Part shown: one piece after another, positions 16,908-24,926 of the stretch
How positions within the stretch are numbered: the stretch's first letter is position 1
Layout of the letters: each line of letters starts with the position of its first letter
Assembly (NCBI GenBank): GCA_963842305.1
Contig: CAWJFW010000007.1
Coordinates: 147,393 to 211,392, forward strand
DNA length: 64,000 nt
Reading direction: 5' to 3'
From: JAIBJN01 sp963842305
GTDB taxonomy: Bacteria > Actinomycetota > Thermoleophilia > Gaiellales > Gaiellaceae
Translations under genes and position numbers: made by a program
The notes under the pieces: model-generated
Database searches by the model: none
The model's input: only the letters and a program-made list of their open reading frames with translations
Told to the model about the DNA's origin: nothing

Positions 16908-16931
16908 TTCATAGGCTGGTCAGCCTATGAA
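16908..16931. promoter_or_regulatory. Palindrome overlapping the -10 and start codon of etfA
   Basis: The 11-base arm TTCATAGGCTG and its exact reverse complement are separated by GT. The left arm contains TAGGCT, the -10 form seen before other genes in this window, 9 nt from the ATG; the right arm contains the etfA ATG. It could be an operator or an mRNA hairpin that hides the start codon. Confidence 0.5.
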
Positions 16932-17865
16932 GGCCCTCGTCGTCGCCGAGCACGTCCGCGGGCAGGTGCGGCCGATCAGCCTCGAGCTGATCACCGCGGC
17001 CAAGAGCCTTGGCGGGCCGGTCGAGGTCGCGGTGATCGGCGCCGATCCCTCCTCGTTCACCGACGCGCTCAACGTCGAGAGCGTGGACGAAATCCTCGGC
17101 GTGAGGGTCGACCGCGACGAGTTCGAGGGCGACGTCTACCAGCAGGTCGTCGAGCAGCTCGTGGCCGAGCGCGGCCCGCAGGTGATCCTGCTCGGCTTCA
17201 CGGTCAACTCGATGGGCTACGGGCCGGCGCTCGCCGCCAGGCTCGGGACGGGCTTCGCCTCCGACGTCTTCGCACTGCGCGACGAGGGCGGCGTGCTCGT
17301 CGCCGAGCGGTCTTTCTACGGCGCGAAGGTGAACGGCGAGGTCGACTTCCCAGGGCACGAGCGCGTCGTCGTTCTCGCCCGCGCGACGGCGTGGCCACCG
17401 GCCGAAGGCGCGGGCTCCGCCGCGGTGACCGAGGTGAGCGTGGAGGCGGCCGCGCCGCGGGCACGCCACACGAGCTGGGTCGAGGTGCAGGCCGGCGACG
17501 TCGACATCACGACCTCCGACTTCCTGCTCTCCGTCGGCCGCGGCATCGGCGACAAGGACAATCTCGAGCAGTTCTCGGAGCTTGCAGAGACGATGGGAGC
17601 GACGCTCTCGTCCTCCCGTCCGCTCGTCGACGCGGGCTGGGTGCCAAGCGCGCGCCAGGTCGGCCAGTCCGGGAAGACGGTGAAGCCAAAGGTGTACCTC
17701 GCTCTCGGGATCTCCGGGGCGGTGCAGCATCTCGCGGGCATGAAGACGAGCGGCACGATCATCGCCGTCAACACCGATCCCGAGGCAGCGATCTTCAACG
17801 TCGCGCACTACGGCGCTGTGGCTGACCTCTTCGAGGTCGCAGAGGAGCTCGAGAAGCTGTATTGA
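16927..17865 (+). CDS. etfA: Electron transfer flavoprotein alpha subunit
   Basis: A 312-residue EtfA. The C-terminal FAD-binding domain is intact: 'VGRGIGDKDNLEQFSELAETMGATLSSSRPLVDAGW', 'QVGQSGKTVKPKVYLALGISGAVQHLAGM' and 'AVNTDPEAAIFNVAHYGAVAD' all match the family. It pairs with EtfB to shuttle electrons from the TMADH-like enzyme. No obvious Shine-Dalgarno sequence lies before the ATG; instead the start is inside a perfect palindrome. Its stop overlaps the ATG of the membrane Fe-S protein by 1 nt (TGATG). Confidence 0.93.
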   Translation: MKALVVAEHVRGQVRPISLELITAAKSLGGPVEVAVIGADPSSFTDALNVESVDEILGVRVDRDEFEGDVYQQVVEQLVAERGPQVILLGFTVNSMGYGPALAARLGTGFASDVFALRDEGGVLVAERSFYGAKVNGEVDFPGHERVVVLARATAWPPAEGAGSAAVTEVSVEAAAPRARHTSWVEVQAGDVDITTSDFLLSVGRGIGDKDNLEQFSELAETMGATLSSSRPLVDAGWVPSARQVGQSGKTVKPKVYLALGISGAVQHLAGMKTSGTIIAVNTDPEAAIFNVAHYGAVADLFEVAEELEKLY

Positions 17866-19970
17866 TGCCCGTCCTGCTGGGCGCCGAAGAGACGCGCGAG
17901 ACCTTCGCCGGCCTCGAGACCTGGCAGATCGTCCTCTGGTACGTCCTCATCGCCGTCTCGGTGGTGATCTTCCTCTACGGGGTCACGCGCCTCGTCCTCA
18001 AGTACCGCCGCGGCCGGACGAAGGCGCCGGTCGGCAACCTCTTCGAGCGCGCCGTCAGCACGACCAAGATCGTCGCCACCCACGCCTGGATCCGCCGGCG
18101 CGATCCGTTCTCGGGCCTCGGCCACCTCCTGGTCTTCTACGGGTTCCTCGTCCTCTTCGCGGGGACGGCGATCCTGGCGTTCCAGGACGACTTCGCCGAG
18201 CCCGTGCTCGGCTGGGACTTCTGGCACGGGTGGTTCTACCTCGGCTACTCGCTCTTCCTCGACGTCTTCGGCTTCGCCTTGATCGTCGGGCTGAGCGTGT
18301 TCGCCGTCAAGCGCGGCGTGCTCCGACCGTTCCGCCTCTCGTACTGGCGCCCCGCGGAGCCCGCTCCGGCGCTGGCGGACGAGGCGCAGCGCTACCGCAT
18401 CGGCGACTGGATCTTCCTCGGCAGCCTCTTCTTCCTCGCCCTCACCGGCTTCCTGCTCGAGTCGTTTCGCATCGCCGCGGACGATCCGAGCTTCGAGGTA
18501 TGGGCGCCTTTCGGCTGGCTCGTCGGGCAGACGTTCATCGCAATCGGCTTCGACGACGGCGCGGCGGACTCCGCCCGAGCCGTGATCTGGTGGGTGCACG
18601 GCGTGTTCGCCCTCTTCTGGGTCTCGTCGATTCCGTTCACGAAAGCCGTGCACATGCTCGCCGGGCCCGCCGGCGTCGCCCTCAAGGACGACCGCGCCGG
18701 GAACGCGCTCCTGCCGATCCCGCCGGCAGCGAAGCCCGAAGAGGTCGGCTACGCGACCATCGACGCCCTTGCACCGAAGCACCTGCTCGACCTGGATGCC
18801 TGCACAAAGTGCGGCAAGTGCCATGCCGCCTGCCCGGCGACCGCGAGCGGCTACCCGCTCTCGCCGCGCGATCTCGTCCTCGACCTACGGGAGGTCGCCG
18901 AGGGGTCGATGGGCAACCGGGCGGCGCTCGGCGTCGAGCCGCGCTTCCCCCAGCACGCGGAGATCCTCGGGACGATCAAGCCCGACACGCTCTGGTCGTG
19001 CATGCAGTGCATGGCCTGCGTCGAGATCTGCCCCGTCGGCATCGAGCACGTTCCGATCATCAACCAGATGCGCCGAGCCCTCGTCGAGCGCGGCGAGATG
19101 GACGGGCAGCTCCAGCAGACGCTGGAGACGATCTACACGTCCGGGAACTCCTTCGGCGAGGCCAAGCGCAAGAGGGGGCGCTGGGCGAAAGACCTCGACT
19201 TCGACGTGAAGGACGCGCGCAAAGAGCCTGCGCAGCTCCTCTGGTTCGTCGGCGACTACGCCTCGTTCGACCCGCGGAATCAGCGCATCAGCCAGGCTCT
19301 GGCACACGTCCTCAAGCACGCAGGGGTCGACTTCGGGATCCTCTACGACGGAGAGCGCACCGCCGGGAACGACGTGCGCCGCGCCGGCGAGGAAGGCCTC
19401 TGGTCGTCCCTCGCCGAGGAGAACATGGAGACAATCTCGGGCTGCCGCTTCGACCGCATCCTCACATCCGACCCGCACACGTTCAACACGCTCAAGAACG
19501 AGTATCCGCAGCTCGGCGGGGACTGGACGGTCGTCCATCATTCGCAGCTCCTGCTCGAGCTTCTGGAGGCGGGACGGTTGCGCCCACGCAAGGGCCTTGG
19601 CTACCGCGTCACGTACCACGACCCGTGCACGCTCGGACGCTACAACGGCGTCTACGACGAGCCGCGGCAGGTGATCACGTCCCTCGGCTGCGAGCTCGTG
19701 GAGATGCCCCGGAATCGAGACAACTCGTTCTGCTGCGGCGCCGGCGGGGGCCGCATCTGGATGAAGGAGCTCAAGTCCGACGACGCGCAGCGGCCGAGCG
19801 AGAATCGCATCGACGAGGCGATCGGGCTCGACGCGATCGACTACTTCGTGGTCGCCTGTCCGAAGGACGTGACCATGTACGAGGACGCGATCAAGACGTC
19901 CGGCCATCAGGGCGAGATCGAGCTGCGCGAGCTGTCCGAGCTCGCGCTCGAGTCTCTCGCGCTCGAGTAG
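17865..19970 (+). CDS. Membrane (Fe-S)/CCG oxidoreductase, DgcB/HdrD-like, probable ETF-to-quinone link
   Basis: A 701-residue protein. Residues 1-270 hold about six transmembrane helices resembling the NarI/cytochrome b-like domain. Next come two 4Fe-4S motifs (CTKCGKCHAACP about 305 and CMQCMACVEICPVG about 380) and a C-terminal CCG domain with 'YHDPCTLGRYNGVYDEP' and 'FCCGAGGGRIWMKE'. Homologues such as DgcB sit beside dgcA-etfBA and are thought to oxidise reduced ETF and reduce quinone. The gene overlaps etfA by one base. A TTG at 17862 is an alternative start. Location: cytoplasmic membrane. Confidence 0.85.
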   Translation: MPVLLGAEETRETFAGLETWQIVLWYVLIAVSVVIFLYGVTRLVLKYRRGRTKAPVGNLFERAVSTTKIVATHAWIRRRDPFSGLGHLLVFYGFLVLFAGTAILAFQDDFAEPVLGWDFWHGWFYLGYSLFLDVFGFALIVGLSVFAVKRGVLRPFRLSYWRPAEPAPALADEAQRYRIGDWIFLGSLFFLALTGFLLESFRIAADDPSFEVWAPFGWLVGQTFIAIGFDDGAADSARAVIWWVHGVFALFWVSSIPFTKAVHMLAGPAGVALKDDRAGNALLPIPPAAKPEEVGYATIDALAPKHLLDLDACTKCGKCHAACPATASGYPLSPRDLVLDLREVAEGSMGNRAALGVEPRFPQHAEILGTIKPDTLWSCMQCMACVEICPVGIEHVPIINQMRRALVERGEMDGQLQQTLETIYTSGNSFGEAKRKRGRWAKDLDFDVKDARKEPAQLLWFVGDYASFDPRNQRISQALAHVLKHAGVDFGILYDGERTAGNDVRRAGEEGLWSSLAEENMETISGCRFDRILTSDPHTFNTLKNEYPQLGGDWTVVHHSQLLLELLEAGRLRPRKGLGYRVTYHDPCTLGRYNGVYDEPRQVITSLGCELVEMPRNRDNSFCCGAGGGRIWMKELKSDDAQRPSENRIDEAIGLDAIDYFVVACPKDVTMYEDAIKTSGHQGEIELRELSELALESLALE

Positions 19971-20039
19971 CGACGAGGCTCGACCGCAGCGGCGTAGCAC
20001 TGTCAGAATCCGCGGGACCGCCGACCCGAGAGGAGCCTC

Positions 20040-21149
20040 GTGAGCAAGGAGACCGCCTTCTACCCGCGCCTGCAGGAAATGACCGACGAGTGGATGGATC
20101 TCTTCGGCTACTGGGCTCCGACCGTGGTGACCGACACCCAGGAGGAGTACCGCGCCGTCCGCGAGAGCGCCGGCCTGATGGACTTCACGATGCTGCGGAA
20201 GGTCGACATCGACGGCTCCGGCGCGCTCGAGCTCGTCGACTCGATCGTCACGCGGGACGTCTCGAAGCTGACGCCCGGCCGGATCGCCTACGGCGCGCTC
20301 ACCGATGACGACGGGAAGATGGTCGACGACTGCACGACCATGATGCGCGCCGCCGACCGCGTCCGCTTCTGCGGGGCAAACGATCGCGACTACGAGATCT
20401 TCAGCGCCGCCGCCGAGGGCTCCGACATCCAGGTACGCGAGCACACCGACGCGACGCCGCATCTCTGCCTGCAGGGGCCCGCAAGCCGCGAGATCCTGCA
20501 GGGCCTGACGAGCTCCGACCTCTCGAACGCCGCGTTCCCGTACTACACGTTCAGAGAGGACGTCGAGATCGCGGGCATCCCGGTCTACATGACGCGCCTC
20601 GGCTATACGGCGGAGCTCGGCTACGAGCTCTGGGTCGACCGCGACCGGGCGTTCGAGCTCTGGGACGCGCTCCTCACCGCCGGCGAGCCGGCGGGCATGA
20701 GGATCATCGGCATGGTCGCGCTCGACCTCTTCCGGATCGAGGGCGGGTTCATCATCGGCGGCGTCGAGTACGACGCGACAGTCTCTCCGTACGAGTGCGG
20801 GCTCGGCTGGTCGGTGGAGCTCGACAAGGGCGAGTTCCAGGGGCGTGAGGCGCTCGCGCGCGACCAGGACGCCACGCAGCTCCGTCTGACGAGCGTCGTT
20901 CTCGAGAGCGGCGGCGACGAGGCGAGCGGAGCCCCGCTCTGGGTCGACGACGAGGAGGTCGGGCTCGTCACCCAGTCGGTCGTGTCGCCCTACCTCGGCG
21001 GGCGCACGCTCGGCCTGGCGAAGATCCGCAAGGACCTCAAGCAGCCCGGCCAGAACGTCGTCGCGCAGGTCGGCGCCGAGCAGGTGCCCGGCGAGCTCGT
21101 CACCCACCCGGTCTACGACAAAGAGCGCAAGCGCGCGAAAGAGAGCTGA
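20040..21149 (+). CDS. GcvT-family aminomethyltransferase (second copy)
   Basis: A 369-residue GcvT protein with 'LMDFTMLRKVDIDGSGALELVDSIVT' near residue 50, 'AYGALTDDDGKMVDDCT' near 82 and 'TRLGYTAELGYELW' near 185. It is clearly related to the protein at 275 but quite diverged. Following TMADH/ETF genes, it may place the released one-carbon unit on tetrahydrofolate, as the GcvT domain does in dimethylglycine and sarcosine dehydrogenases. The GTG start has GAGAGGAGC upstream. It is 69 nt after the previous stop, with CAGAAT as a possible -10, so it may also have its own promoter. No Gly cleavage partners are nearby. Confidence 0.85.
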   Translation: MSKETAFYPRLQEMTDEWMDLFGYWAPTVVTDTQEEYRAVRESAGLMDFTMLRKVDIDGSGALELVDSIVTRDVSKLTPGRIAYGALTDDDGKMVDDCTTMMRAADRVRFCGANDRDYEIFSAAAEGSDIQVREHTDATPHLCLQGPASREILQGLTSSDLSNAAFPYYTFREDVEIAGIPVYMTRLGYTAELGYELWVDRDRAFELWDALLTAGEPAGMRIIGMVALDLFRIEGGFIIGGVEYDATVSPYECGLGWSVELDKGEFQGREALARDQDATQLRLTSVVLESGGDEASGAPLWVDDEEVGLVTQSVVSPYLGGRTLGLAKIRKDLKQPGQNVVAQVGAEQVPGELVTHPVYDKERKRAKES

Positions 21150-21158
21150 CGCCGGTCG

Positions 21159-22109
21159 TTGGCGTCCGAGACGATCATCGCGCTGGAGCGGGTGTCCAAG
21201 CGCTTCGGCTCGACCAAGGCCGTCACTGACGTCACGTTCGACGTCCCCCGCGGCCGCTGTCTCGGCTGGCTCGGGCCGAACGGCTCCGGAAAGACGACGC
21301 TCATCCGCTGCATGCTCGGCCTGGCGAGCGTCACCGAGGGGGCGATCCACGTCCGGGGCCGTCGGATGCCCGAACAGAGGCGGCAGGCGCTCGAGCGCGT
21401 CGGGGGCATGGTCGAGGAGCCGCGGTTCTACCCGTATCTCTCCGGACGCCGCAACCTCCAGGTCTGGGCGAGCTTCTACGGAGGAGAAGCGCACGACCGG
21501 GTCGAGTCCGCCCTCGCACGGGTCAACCTGACCGAGAGGGCGGGAAGCCCGGTCAAGCAGTACTCGCAGGGAATGCGGCAGCGGCTCGGTGTCGCACGCG
21601 CGCTTCTGAACGATCCGGAACTCCTCATCCTCGATGAGCCCAGCAACGGCCTCGACCCGGCGGGCATCGTCGAGTTCCGGGACATGATCCGGTCGTTCGT
21701 GGACGAGGAGAAACGCACCGTCTTCGTCTCGTCGCACCTCCTCGACGAGGTGCAGAAGCTGGCTGACGACATCGCGATCGTGAATGCGGGACGGCTCGTG
21801 ACCCACGGAAGCGTCCGCGACCTCGTGGCGGGCGGCGCGCGGCGGATCCGCCTGCGGGTCGATGATGTGGCCCGGGCGGGCGCGCTGCTCGAGGGGCTCG
21901 CCTACGTCTTCGCGGTGGAGCGCACCGAGGGAGGCGACCTCCGCGTCGAGCTCGACCGTTTCGAAGACGACCGCGCGATCGAGCTCTCGCGCGCGCTCGT
22001 CGAGGCCGGGATCGGCGTCGCCGAGCTGGTCCAGGAACGCGACTCGCTCGAGCGCCGCTTCCTCGACCTCACCGCAGGCTCGACCCCCGGCGGGGAGGCG
22101 GCCTCGTGA
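21159..22109 (+). CDS. ABC transporter ATP-binding protein
   Basis: A 316-residue ATPase of the bacitracin/drug-export type: Walker A LGPNGSGKTTLIR (about 45), signature SQGMRQRLGVARALL (about 132), Walker B LLILDEPSNGLDP (about 155), H-loop 'VFVSSHLLDEV', and a C-terminal extension of about 100 residues typical of ABC-2 exporters. The start is TTG at 21159, 9 nt after the GcvT stop, with only weak ribosome-binding context. Its stop overlaps the GTG of the permease gene. The cargo is unknown. Confidence 0.9.
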   Translation: MASETIIALERVSKRFGSTKAVTDVTFDVPRGRCLGWLGPNGSGKTTLIRCMLGLASVTEGAIHVRGRRMPEQRRQALERVGGMVEEPRFYPYLSGRRNLQVWASFYGGEAHDRVESALARVNLTERAGSPVKQYSQGMRQRLGVARALLNDPELLILDEPSNGLDPAGIVEFRDMIRSFVDEEKRTVFVSSHLLDEVQKLADDIAIVNAGRLVTHGSVRDLVAGGARRIRLRVDDVARAGALLEGLAYVFAVERTEGGDLRVELDRFEDDRAIELSRALVEAGIGVAELVQERDSLERRFLDLTAGSTPGGEAAS

Positions 22110-22849
22110 TCGCGGCCACGGCGCGAACGATCGCCGGCCGGAAGGGGACGTTCTTCAGCACGGTCGCTCTCGCGATCCTCGGCGTGATCGCGGTCGCGGT
22201 CATCCGGACGATCGTCAACGCCCGCAACCCGGAGATCCACTCGTCGATCGGCGGCGCGATCTTCGTCGACCAGGCCGGCGGGCTGATCTTCTTCGTCGGA
22301 GTTCTCGGCGGCGTCCTCATCGGTGCGCTCGCCGGCTCCTACGACGTCGCCCAGGGCACGATGCGCTATCTGGTCATGACCGGCGTGAGCCGCCTGCACA
22401 TCTACGCCGTGCGCGCGATCGCGCTCGTGGGCGTCGTCTTCGTCGCGCTCGTTCCCGCGGTTCTGCTCATGCTCGTCCTCGCGTTCGCCCTGCCGCAGGA
22501 GGACGGCCAGGGCGTCGACGGCCACAAGCTGGCCGGGACTCTCTGGTCGATCGCGCTCTTCGCCGGAACGTACGCGCTCGTGAGCATGGGCATCGGCTCG
22601 CTCCTGCGCTCGAACGGGGCGGCGATCACGATCGCCCTCTTGATCAACTTCGCGCTCACCCCCGCCCTCTTCATCATCGCCATCTGGAGCGAGAGGGTCG
22701 CAAACCTCGCGCTTCCTGCCGCGCTCGCCACCCTGACCGGCGACGACGACTCCCAGATCGGCTACGGCCTGGCGGCCGTAGCCGTCCTGGCCTGGCTGGC
22801 GCTCTTTCTCGGAGGAGGGCTGGCCCGCATCGAACGGGACGAGTACTGA
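22106..22849 (+). CDS. ABC-2 type transporter permease
   Basis: A 247-residue membrane protein with about six hydrophobic helices. It starts at a GTGA overlap with the ATPase gene, which is the usual pairing for an ABC-2 exporter. 'GVLIGALAGSYDVAQGTMRYLVMTGVSRLHIYAVRAIAL' is the typical loop between helices 2 and 3 in this permease family. The next gene begins 64 nt downstream behind its own promoter. Confidence 0.85.
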   Translation: MIAATARTIAGRKGTFFSTVALAILGVIAVAVIRTIVNARNPEIHSSIGGAIFVDQAGGLIFFVGVLGGVLIGALAGSYDVAQGTMRYLVMTGVSRLHIYAVRAIALVGVVFVALVPAVLLMLVLAFALPQEDGQGVDGHKLAGTLWSIALFAGTYALVSMGIGSLLRSNGAAITIALLINFALTPALFIIAIWSERVANLALPAALATLTGDDDSQIGYGLAAVAVLAWLALFLGGGLARIERDEY

Positions 22850-22853
22850 GCAC

Positions 22854-22882
22854 TTGACAAACGTGTCGGTGTTTAGTCAAAT
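22854..22882 (+). promoter_or_regulatory. Promoter of the SBP56/hydrolase operon
   Basis: A perfect TTGACA (-35) at 22854 and TCAAAT (-10, 4 of 6 consensus) at 22877 are separated by 17 nt. It is the most consensus-like promoter in the window, with an AAGGAG ribosome-binding site 7 nt before the ATG at 22913. Confidence 0.65.
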
Positions 22883-22901
22883 GACTAAGTCATCTGACTA
22901 A
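22873..22901. promoter_or_regulatory. Nested palindromic operator, probable TetR binding site
   Basis: TTAGTCA-AA-TGACTAA (22873-22888) is an inverted repeat that covers the -10. ATGACTAAGTCAT (22881-22893) is a perfect 13-bp palindrome overlapping it, and a third half-site TGACTAA lies at 22895-22901 against the ribosome-binding site. A TetR regulator is the third gene of the operon, which makes autoregulation likely. Confidence 0.65.
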
Positions 22902-22912
22902 AGGAGCCGGTA

Positions 22913-24229
22913 ATGCCCCACCGAAACTCACTTCACTCCTCGCCGCAGGAGGCAATGCAGGCCCCTGCGGAGGAGTTCCTGTACGTCGCCTGCCTCCACG
23001 AGGGGACAGGCGTCGATGCTCCCGACTTCCTCGCCGTCGTCGACGCGGAGGAAGGGCGGATCGTCCACGAGACGCCGATGCCGAACGTCGGCGACGAGCT
23101 CCACCACTACGGCTGGAACCGATGCTCGTCCGCGTGCCACGGCCCGGATCGCTCGCACCTGATCATGCCCGGCTTCCGCTCGTCGCGGGTCCACGTCGTC
23201 AACGTCGCGGACGACCCGCGCAAGCCGACGATCGAGAAGGTGATCGAGCCGGACGAGCTCATCGGGAAGACCGGACTCAGTCGCCCCCACACGGTCCACT
23301 GCATGCCGGGCGACAACGTCGTCCTGAGCATGCTCGGCGATGCGGACGGCAACGCCGCGGGAGGCTTTGCCGTCCTCGACGCGCAGACCTTCGACGTCAA
23401 GGGCCGCTGGGAGAACGGCGGACCGCACCCACCGATGAACTACGACTTCTGGTACCAGCCACGCAAGAACGTGCTCGTCTCCTCGGAGTTCGGCGAGCCC
23501 AACGCCTTCGAGCCCGGCTTTGATTTGGCGGACGTCCAGGCGGGCCGGTACGGGCAGCGGCTCCACTTCTGGGATCTCGACGGGCGCTCACTCGAGCAGT
23601 CCATCGACCTGGGCGAGCAGGGGCTCGTCCCGCTCGAGATCCGCTTCCTGCACGAGCCGGATGCGGGCGAAGGCTTCGTCGGCGTTGCGCTTTCCAGCAA
23701 CGTCTGGCGCTTTGCCCGTAGCAATGGGTCCTGGTCGGCGGAGCCCGTGATCACGACCGACCCGGTCGAGCTCGAGGGATGGCCCTTCCCGGTCCCTGCG
23801 CTCATCACCGACCTCGTCCTCTCGATGGACGACAAGGCCCTGTACTTCTCCGACTGGCTACACGGCGACCTGCGGCGCTACGACGTCTCGGATCCGTCCA
23901 ACCCGAAGCTCACCGGGAAGCTCTGGCTCGGCGGCGTGCTCGGAACGCCGAGCGACGCCGGCCGCGAGCTGAACGGCGGGCCGCAGATGCTCCAGCTCTC
24001 GCTCGACGGAAAGCGTCTCTACGTCACGAACTCGCTCTACTCGACCTGGGACAATCAGTTCTATCCTGAGCTCCGGTCGTGGCTTCTGAAGATCGACATC
24101 GCCGAGGACGGCTCGATGGAGGTTGACCGGGACTTCTTCGTCGACTTCCACGATCGCCCCGGAGGCCCGGCCCGCGCGCACGAGGTGCGGCTCCAGGGCG
24201 GCGACTGCACGACGGAGATCTTCCAATGA
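22913..24229 (+). CDS. Selenium-binding protein SBP56 family / methanethiol oxidase
   Basis: A 438-residue protein matching SBP56 (human SELENBP1, bacterial MtoX) throughout: 'NVGDELHHYGWNRCSSACHG' (about 65), 'RPHTVHCMPGDNVVLSMLGDADGNAAGGF' (about 125), 'MNYDFWYQP', 'GLVPLEIRFLHEPDAGEGFVGVALSS', 'YFSDWLHGDLRRYDVSDPS', and the C-terminal 'AHEVRLQGGDC'. The family oxidises methanethiol to formaldehyde, H2S and H2O2 with a metal centre bound by conserved His residues, which are present. The usual copper-chaperone SCO1 and MauG partners of bacterial mtoX are absent. It is the first gene of a seven-gene unit. The substrate is inferred from the family only. Confidence 0.88.
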   Translation: MPHRNSLHSSPQEAMQAPAEEFLYVACLHEGTGVDAPDFLAVVDAEEGRIVHETPMPNVGDELHHYGWNRCSSACHGPDRSHLIMPGFRSSRVHVVNVADDPRKPTIEKVIEPDELIGKTGLSRPHTVHCMPGDNVVLSMLGDADGNAAGGFAVLDAQTFDVKGRWENGGPHPPMNYDFWYQPRKNVLVSSEFGEPNAFEPGFDLADVQAGRYGQRLHFWDLDGRSLEQSIDLGEQGLVPLEIRFLHEPDAGEGFVGVALSSNVWRFARSNGSWSAEPVITTDPVELEGWPFPVPALITDLVLSMDDKALYFSDWLHGDLRRYDVSDPSNPKLTGKLWLGGVLGTPSDAGRELNGGPQMLQLSLDGKRLYVTNSLYSTWDNQFYPELRSWLLKIDIAEDGSMEVDRDFFVDFHDRPGGPARAHEVRLQGGDCTTEIFQ

Positions 24230-24363
24230 TCTTCGCGCATCACATGGGTGAGGACGTCATCCTGGGCTCGCTCGCGGCGGGTGGGACGACCGCCGCGACG
24301 GGGCTCCTCCTCGTCGGCCGGGCAAAGCTCGATGCGGTCGTGCGGTGGCTGCGCCGCAGGTAG
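24226..24363 (+). CDS. 45-residue predicted membrane protein
   Basis: An ATG in the ATGA overlap with the SBP56 stop opens a 45-codon frame ending in TAG. It encodes a short start (MIFAHHMGEDVILG), one alanine/glycine/leucine-rich helix and a basic tail ending RWLRRR, which fits a single-pass membrane protein with its C-terminus in the cytoplasm. The TetR gene starts inside its 3' end. I know no family; the exact overlap with both neighbours is the main support. Confidence 0.5.
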   Translation: MIFAHHMGEDVILGSLAAGGTTAATGLLLVGRAKLDAVVRWLRRR

Positions 24364-24926
24364 TCAGGGTCCCGGAGGAGGCGCTGCTCGACGCGGCCGA
24401 GCGCCTCCTCCTCGACGTCGGCTATGCAGGCGTCACGACCCGCAAGCTCGCGGCGGAAGCCGGACTCAACCACGGCCTCGTCCACTACTACTTCGGCTCG
24501 GTCGAGAACCTGCTCGTCCGGGTCCTCGAGCGCTTCACGGCCCGGCTCACCGCGCGCCAGCGGGCGCTGTACGCCGATCCCGGCGTCCCGTTCCTCGAGA
24601 AGTGGAGACAGGCGATGCGCTTCCTGGTCGGCGACGACGTCGAGTACGAGAAGATCTGGCTCGAGCTTCAGGCTCTCGCCTGGAACAACCCCGAGCTGCG
24701 AGACCGCGTCGCCCAGGTCGACGAGGAGTGGCGGGCGGTGCTCACCGAGGCCTTCGCCGAGCCGCGCGAACGCTACGGGATCGATATGCCGCTCGATGCG
24801 CTGGTCGCGCTCGTGATCACGTTCAACGAGGGGATCATCCTCGAGCGAGCGCAGGGAATCACGACGGGACACCTCGAGCTTCTCGAGTGGATCGACAAGT
24901 GGCTCGAGTCAAGGGACGGGGCATGA
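24345..24926 (+). CDS. TetR-family transcriptional regulator
   Basis: A 193-residue TetR protein. The N-terminal helix-turn-helix is 'EEALLDAAERLLLDVGYAGVTTRKLAAEAGLNHGLVHYYFGS', with the invariant YYF and the recognition helix intact. The rest is an all-helical ligand domain. The GTG start overlaps the preceding small ORF by 19 nt, and the stop overlaps the next ATG (ATGA). The nested TTAGTCA/TGACTAA operator at 22873 is the obvious binding site. Ligand unknown. Confidence 0.88.
   Translation: MAAPQVVRVPEEALLDAAERLLLDVGYAGVTTRKLAAEAGLNHGLVHYYFGSVENLLVRVLERFTARLTARQRALYADPGVPFLEKWRQAMRFLVGDDVEYEKIWLELQALAWNNPELRDRVAQVDEEWRAVLTEAFAEPRERYGIDMPLDALVALVITFNEGIILERAQGITTGHLELLEWIDKWLESRDGA

Noticed and set aside
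18885..21806. 973-residue minus-strand open frame
   Set aside because: Spans four real plus-strand genes; a third-position GC artefact.
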